A stretch of DNA of 64,000 bases from CBFFRJ01 sp965644225 (GTDB lineage Bacteria > Pseudomonadota > Gammaproteobacteria > Enterobacterales > Enterobacteriaceae), in contig NZ_CBFFRJ010000003.1 in NCBI RefSeq assembly GCF_965644225.1, positions 1 through 64,000 on the forward strand. The letters are read 5' to 3'. The position numbers and the translations under genes are program-made. Positions 63,014 to 64,000 of the stretch are shown one piece after another. Below the pieces are notes generated by a model, which worked only from the letters and a program-made list of their open reading frames with translations, searched no databases and was not told the origin of the DNA. Position 1 is the stretch's first letter. The number at the start of each line of letters is the position of its first letter.

Positions 63014-63036
63014 GCTCTCTCCCGGCGGGAGAGAGC
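63014..63036. terminator. Perfect hairpin after yfeX
   Basis: GCTCTCTCCC pairs with GGGAGAGAGC around a GGC loop, 11 bp after the yfeX stop. No T-tract follows on the plus strand (a T-run precedes it), so termination strength is uncertain. Confidence 0.55.
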
Positions 63037-63163
63037 ATCAGGCCGCACCCTTATTCTCTTTTCAACTTCCAAAGCACCAAACGGTATATAAAACCGTTAC
63101 TGGTTTCACACCCGTTATAAATAAACTGAACACCATATCGTCATCATCGAATAAGGGTGCGCA

Positions 63164-64000
63164 ATGACCGTTAATGTATTGAAAAAAGGCTATCTGACGC
63201 TGGCCGCCATGACGCTTTTGGTTGCCCAGGCGCAAGCGACGGAGTTGTTAAACAGTTCTTATGATGTTTCCCGCGAGCTGTTTGCCGCCCTTAATACCCC
63301 GTTTGAACAACAGTGGGCGAAAGACAACGCAGGCGACACGTTGACTATCAAACAATCTCACGCGGGCTCTTCCAAACAGGCGCTGGCGATTTTGCAGGGC
63401 TTAAAAGCGGATGTGGTGACCTACAATCAGGTGACCGATGTGCAAATCCTGCATGATAAAGGCAACCTGATCCCGGCTAACTGGCAGAGCCGTCTGCCCA
63501 ACAACAGCTCACCCTTCTACTCCACCATGGGTTTTTTGGTGCGCAAAGGTAACCCGAAAAATATTCACGACTGGAGCGACCTGGTGCGTTCTGACGTGAA
63601 GCTGATTTTCCCGAATCCAAAAACCTCCGGTAATGCGCGTTACACTTACCTGGCGGCCTGGGGCGCGGCGGATAAAGCCGACGGCGGCGATCAAGCCAAA
63701 ACCCAACAGTTTATGACTCAGTTCCTGAAAAACGTCGAAGTGTTCGATACCGGCGGTCGCGGCGCGACAACCACCTTCGCGGAACGTGGACTGGGCGATG
63801 TGTTGATAAGCTTTGAATCCGAAGTGAACAACATTCGTAAGCAGTATGAGGCTCAGGGCTTTGAAGTCGTGATCCCGAAAACTAACGTCCTGGCTGAGTT
63901 CCCGGTCGCCTGGGTGGATAAAAATATTGAGGCTAATGGCACCGAGAAAGCGGCTAAGGCTTACCTGAATTACCTTTATAGCCCGCAAGCGCAGACCATC
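63164..64000 (+). CDS. cysP: Thiosulfate/sulfate-binding periplasmic protein CysP (runs off the window)
   Basis: The first 279 codons are present. A signal peptide (about 1-25, ending AQA) is followed by ELLNSSYDVSRELFAALNTP and QSHAGSSKQALAILQGLKAD, hallmarks of sulfate/thiosulfate binding proteins; TGGRGATTTFAERGLGDVLI is the ligand-domain core. It delivers thiosulfate and sulfate to the CysTWA transporter, whose genes should follow outside the window. In E. coli the operon is activated by CysB; the AT-rich stretch at 63080-63130 is where its site would be expected, but I cannot define it. Confidence 0.96.
   Translation, partial: MTVNVLKKGYLTLAAMTLLVAQAQATELLNSSYDVSRELFAALNTPFEQQWAKDNAGDTLTIKQSHAGSSKQALAILQGLKADVVTYNQVTDVQILHDKGNLIPANWQSRLPNNSSPFYSTMGFLVRKGNPKNIHDWSDLVRSDVKLIFPNPKTSGNARYTYLAAWGAADKADGGDQAKTQQFMTQFLKNVEVFDTGGRGATTTFAERGLGDVLISFESEVNNIRKQYEAQGFEVVIPKTNVLAEFPVAWVDKNIEANGTEKAAKAYLNYLYSPQAQTI

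Noticed and set aside
1..64000. CRISPR arrays, tRNA or rRNA genes, phage attachment sites
   Set aside because: No regularly spaced direct repeats and no recognisable structural RNA gene were seen on either strand.

Overview
The window is chromosomal DNA from an enteric gammaproteobacterium (Enterobacteriaceae). From about 3.2 kb to the right end the gene order is the E. coli K-12 block yfgG-pdeF-ppx-ppk-purNM-upp-uraA-hda-yfgD-bepA-perM-focB-hyf-bcp-gcvR-dapA-bamC-purC-ypfJ-tmcA-ypfH-ypfN-dapE-yffB-ypfM-acrD-narQ-aegA-nudK-ypfG-tktB-maeB...hemF-amiA-ypeA-yfeZ-yfeY-yfeX...cysP, with near-identical protein lengths. It is not a standard E. coli or Salmonella arrangement. talA is missing between tktB and maeB, the eut operon is missing between maeB and hemF, and the mur/ucpA genes are missing between yfeX and cysP. 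A lipoprotein hydrolase gene sits between ypeA and yfeZ. Genus cannot be fixed from the sequence alone.

Layout. 0-3.2 kb is accessory DNA: the N-terminal part of an IS5-family transposase, two tandem XRE regulators of the restriction-modification controller (C-protein) type, each behind its own C-box, a divergent Ner/Nlp-like regulator, a REP/BIME element, and an AraC-type regulator with a LysE/RhtB exporter. 3.2-17.8 kb holds core housekeeping genes: cyclic-di-GMP turnover (pdeF), polyphosphate metabolism (ppk-ppx), purine and pyrimidine metabolism under PurR (purMN, upp-uraA), regulatory inactivation of DnaA (hda, CTG start), and envelope quality control (bepA, perM).

17.9-32 kb is a complete, apparently intact hydrogenase-4/formate hydrogenlyase-2 operon (hyfABCDEFGHIJ, hyfR and a formate channel). 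It is read leftward from a sigma-54 promoter with a consensus CRP site upstream. The formate channel in the focB position looks more like FocA. 32-51 kb contains bcp-gcvR, dapA-bamC, PurR-controlled purC, ypfJ, tmcA, dapE, the drug pump acrD with a BaeR-like box, the nitrate sensor narQ, the iron-sulfur protein aegA, nudK and ypfG. 51-64 kb contains tktB, maeB, an unrecognised cysteine-rich protein downstream of amiA-hemF, ypeA, the extra hydrolase, yfeZ, yfeY, a yfeX copy broken by one in-frame stop codon, and the start of cysP.

The most unusual region is 0.6-1.5 kb. It looks like an orphan controller-protein switch: duplicated C genes, two 30-bp C-boxes that match at 25 positions, and a half-box over the -10 of the divergent Ner-like gene, with no methyltransferase or endonuclease in view.
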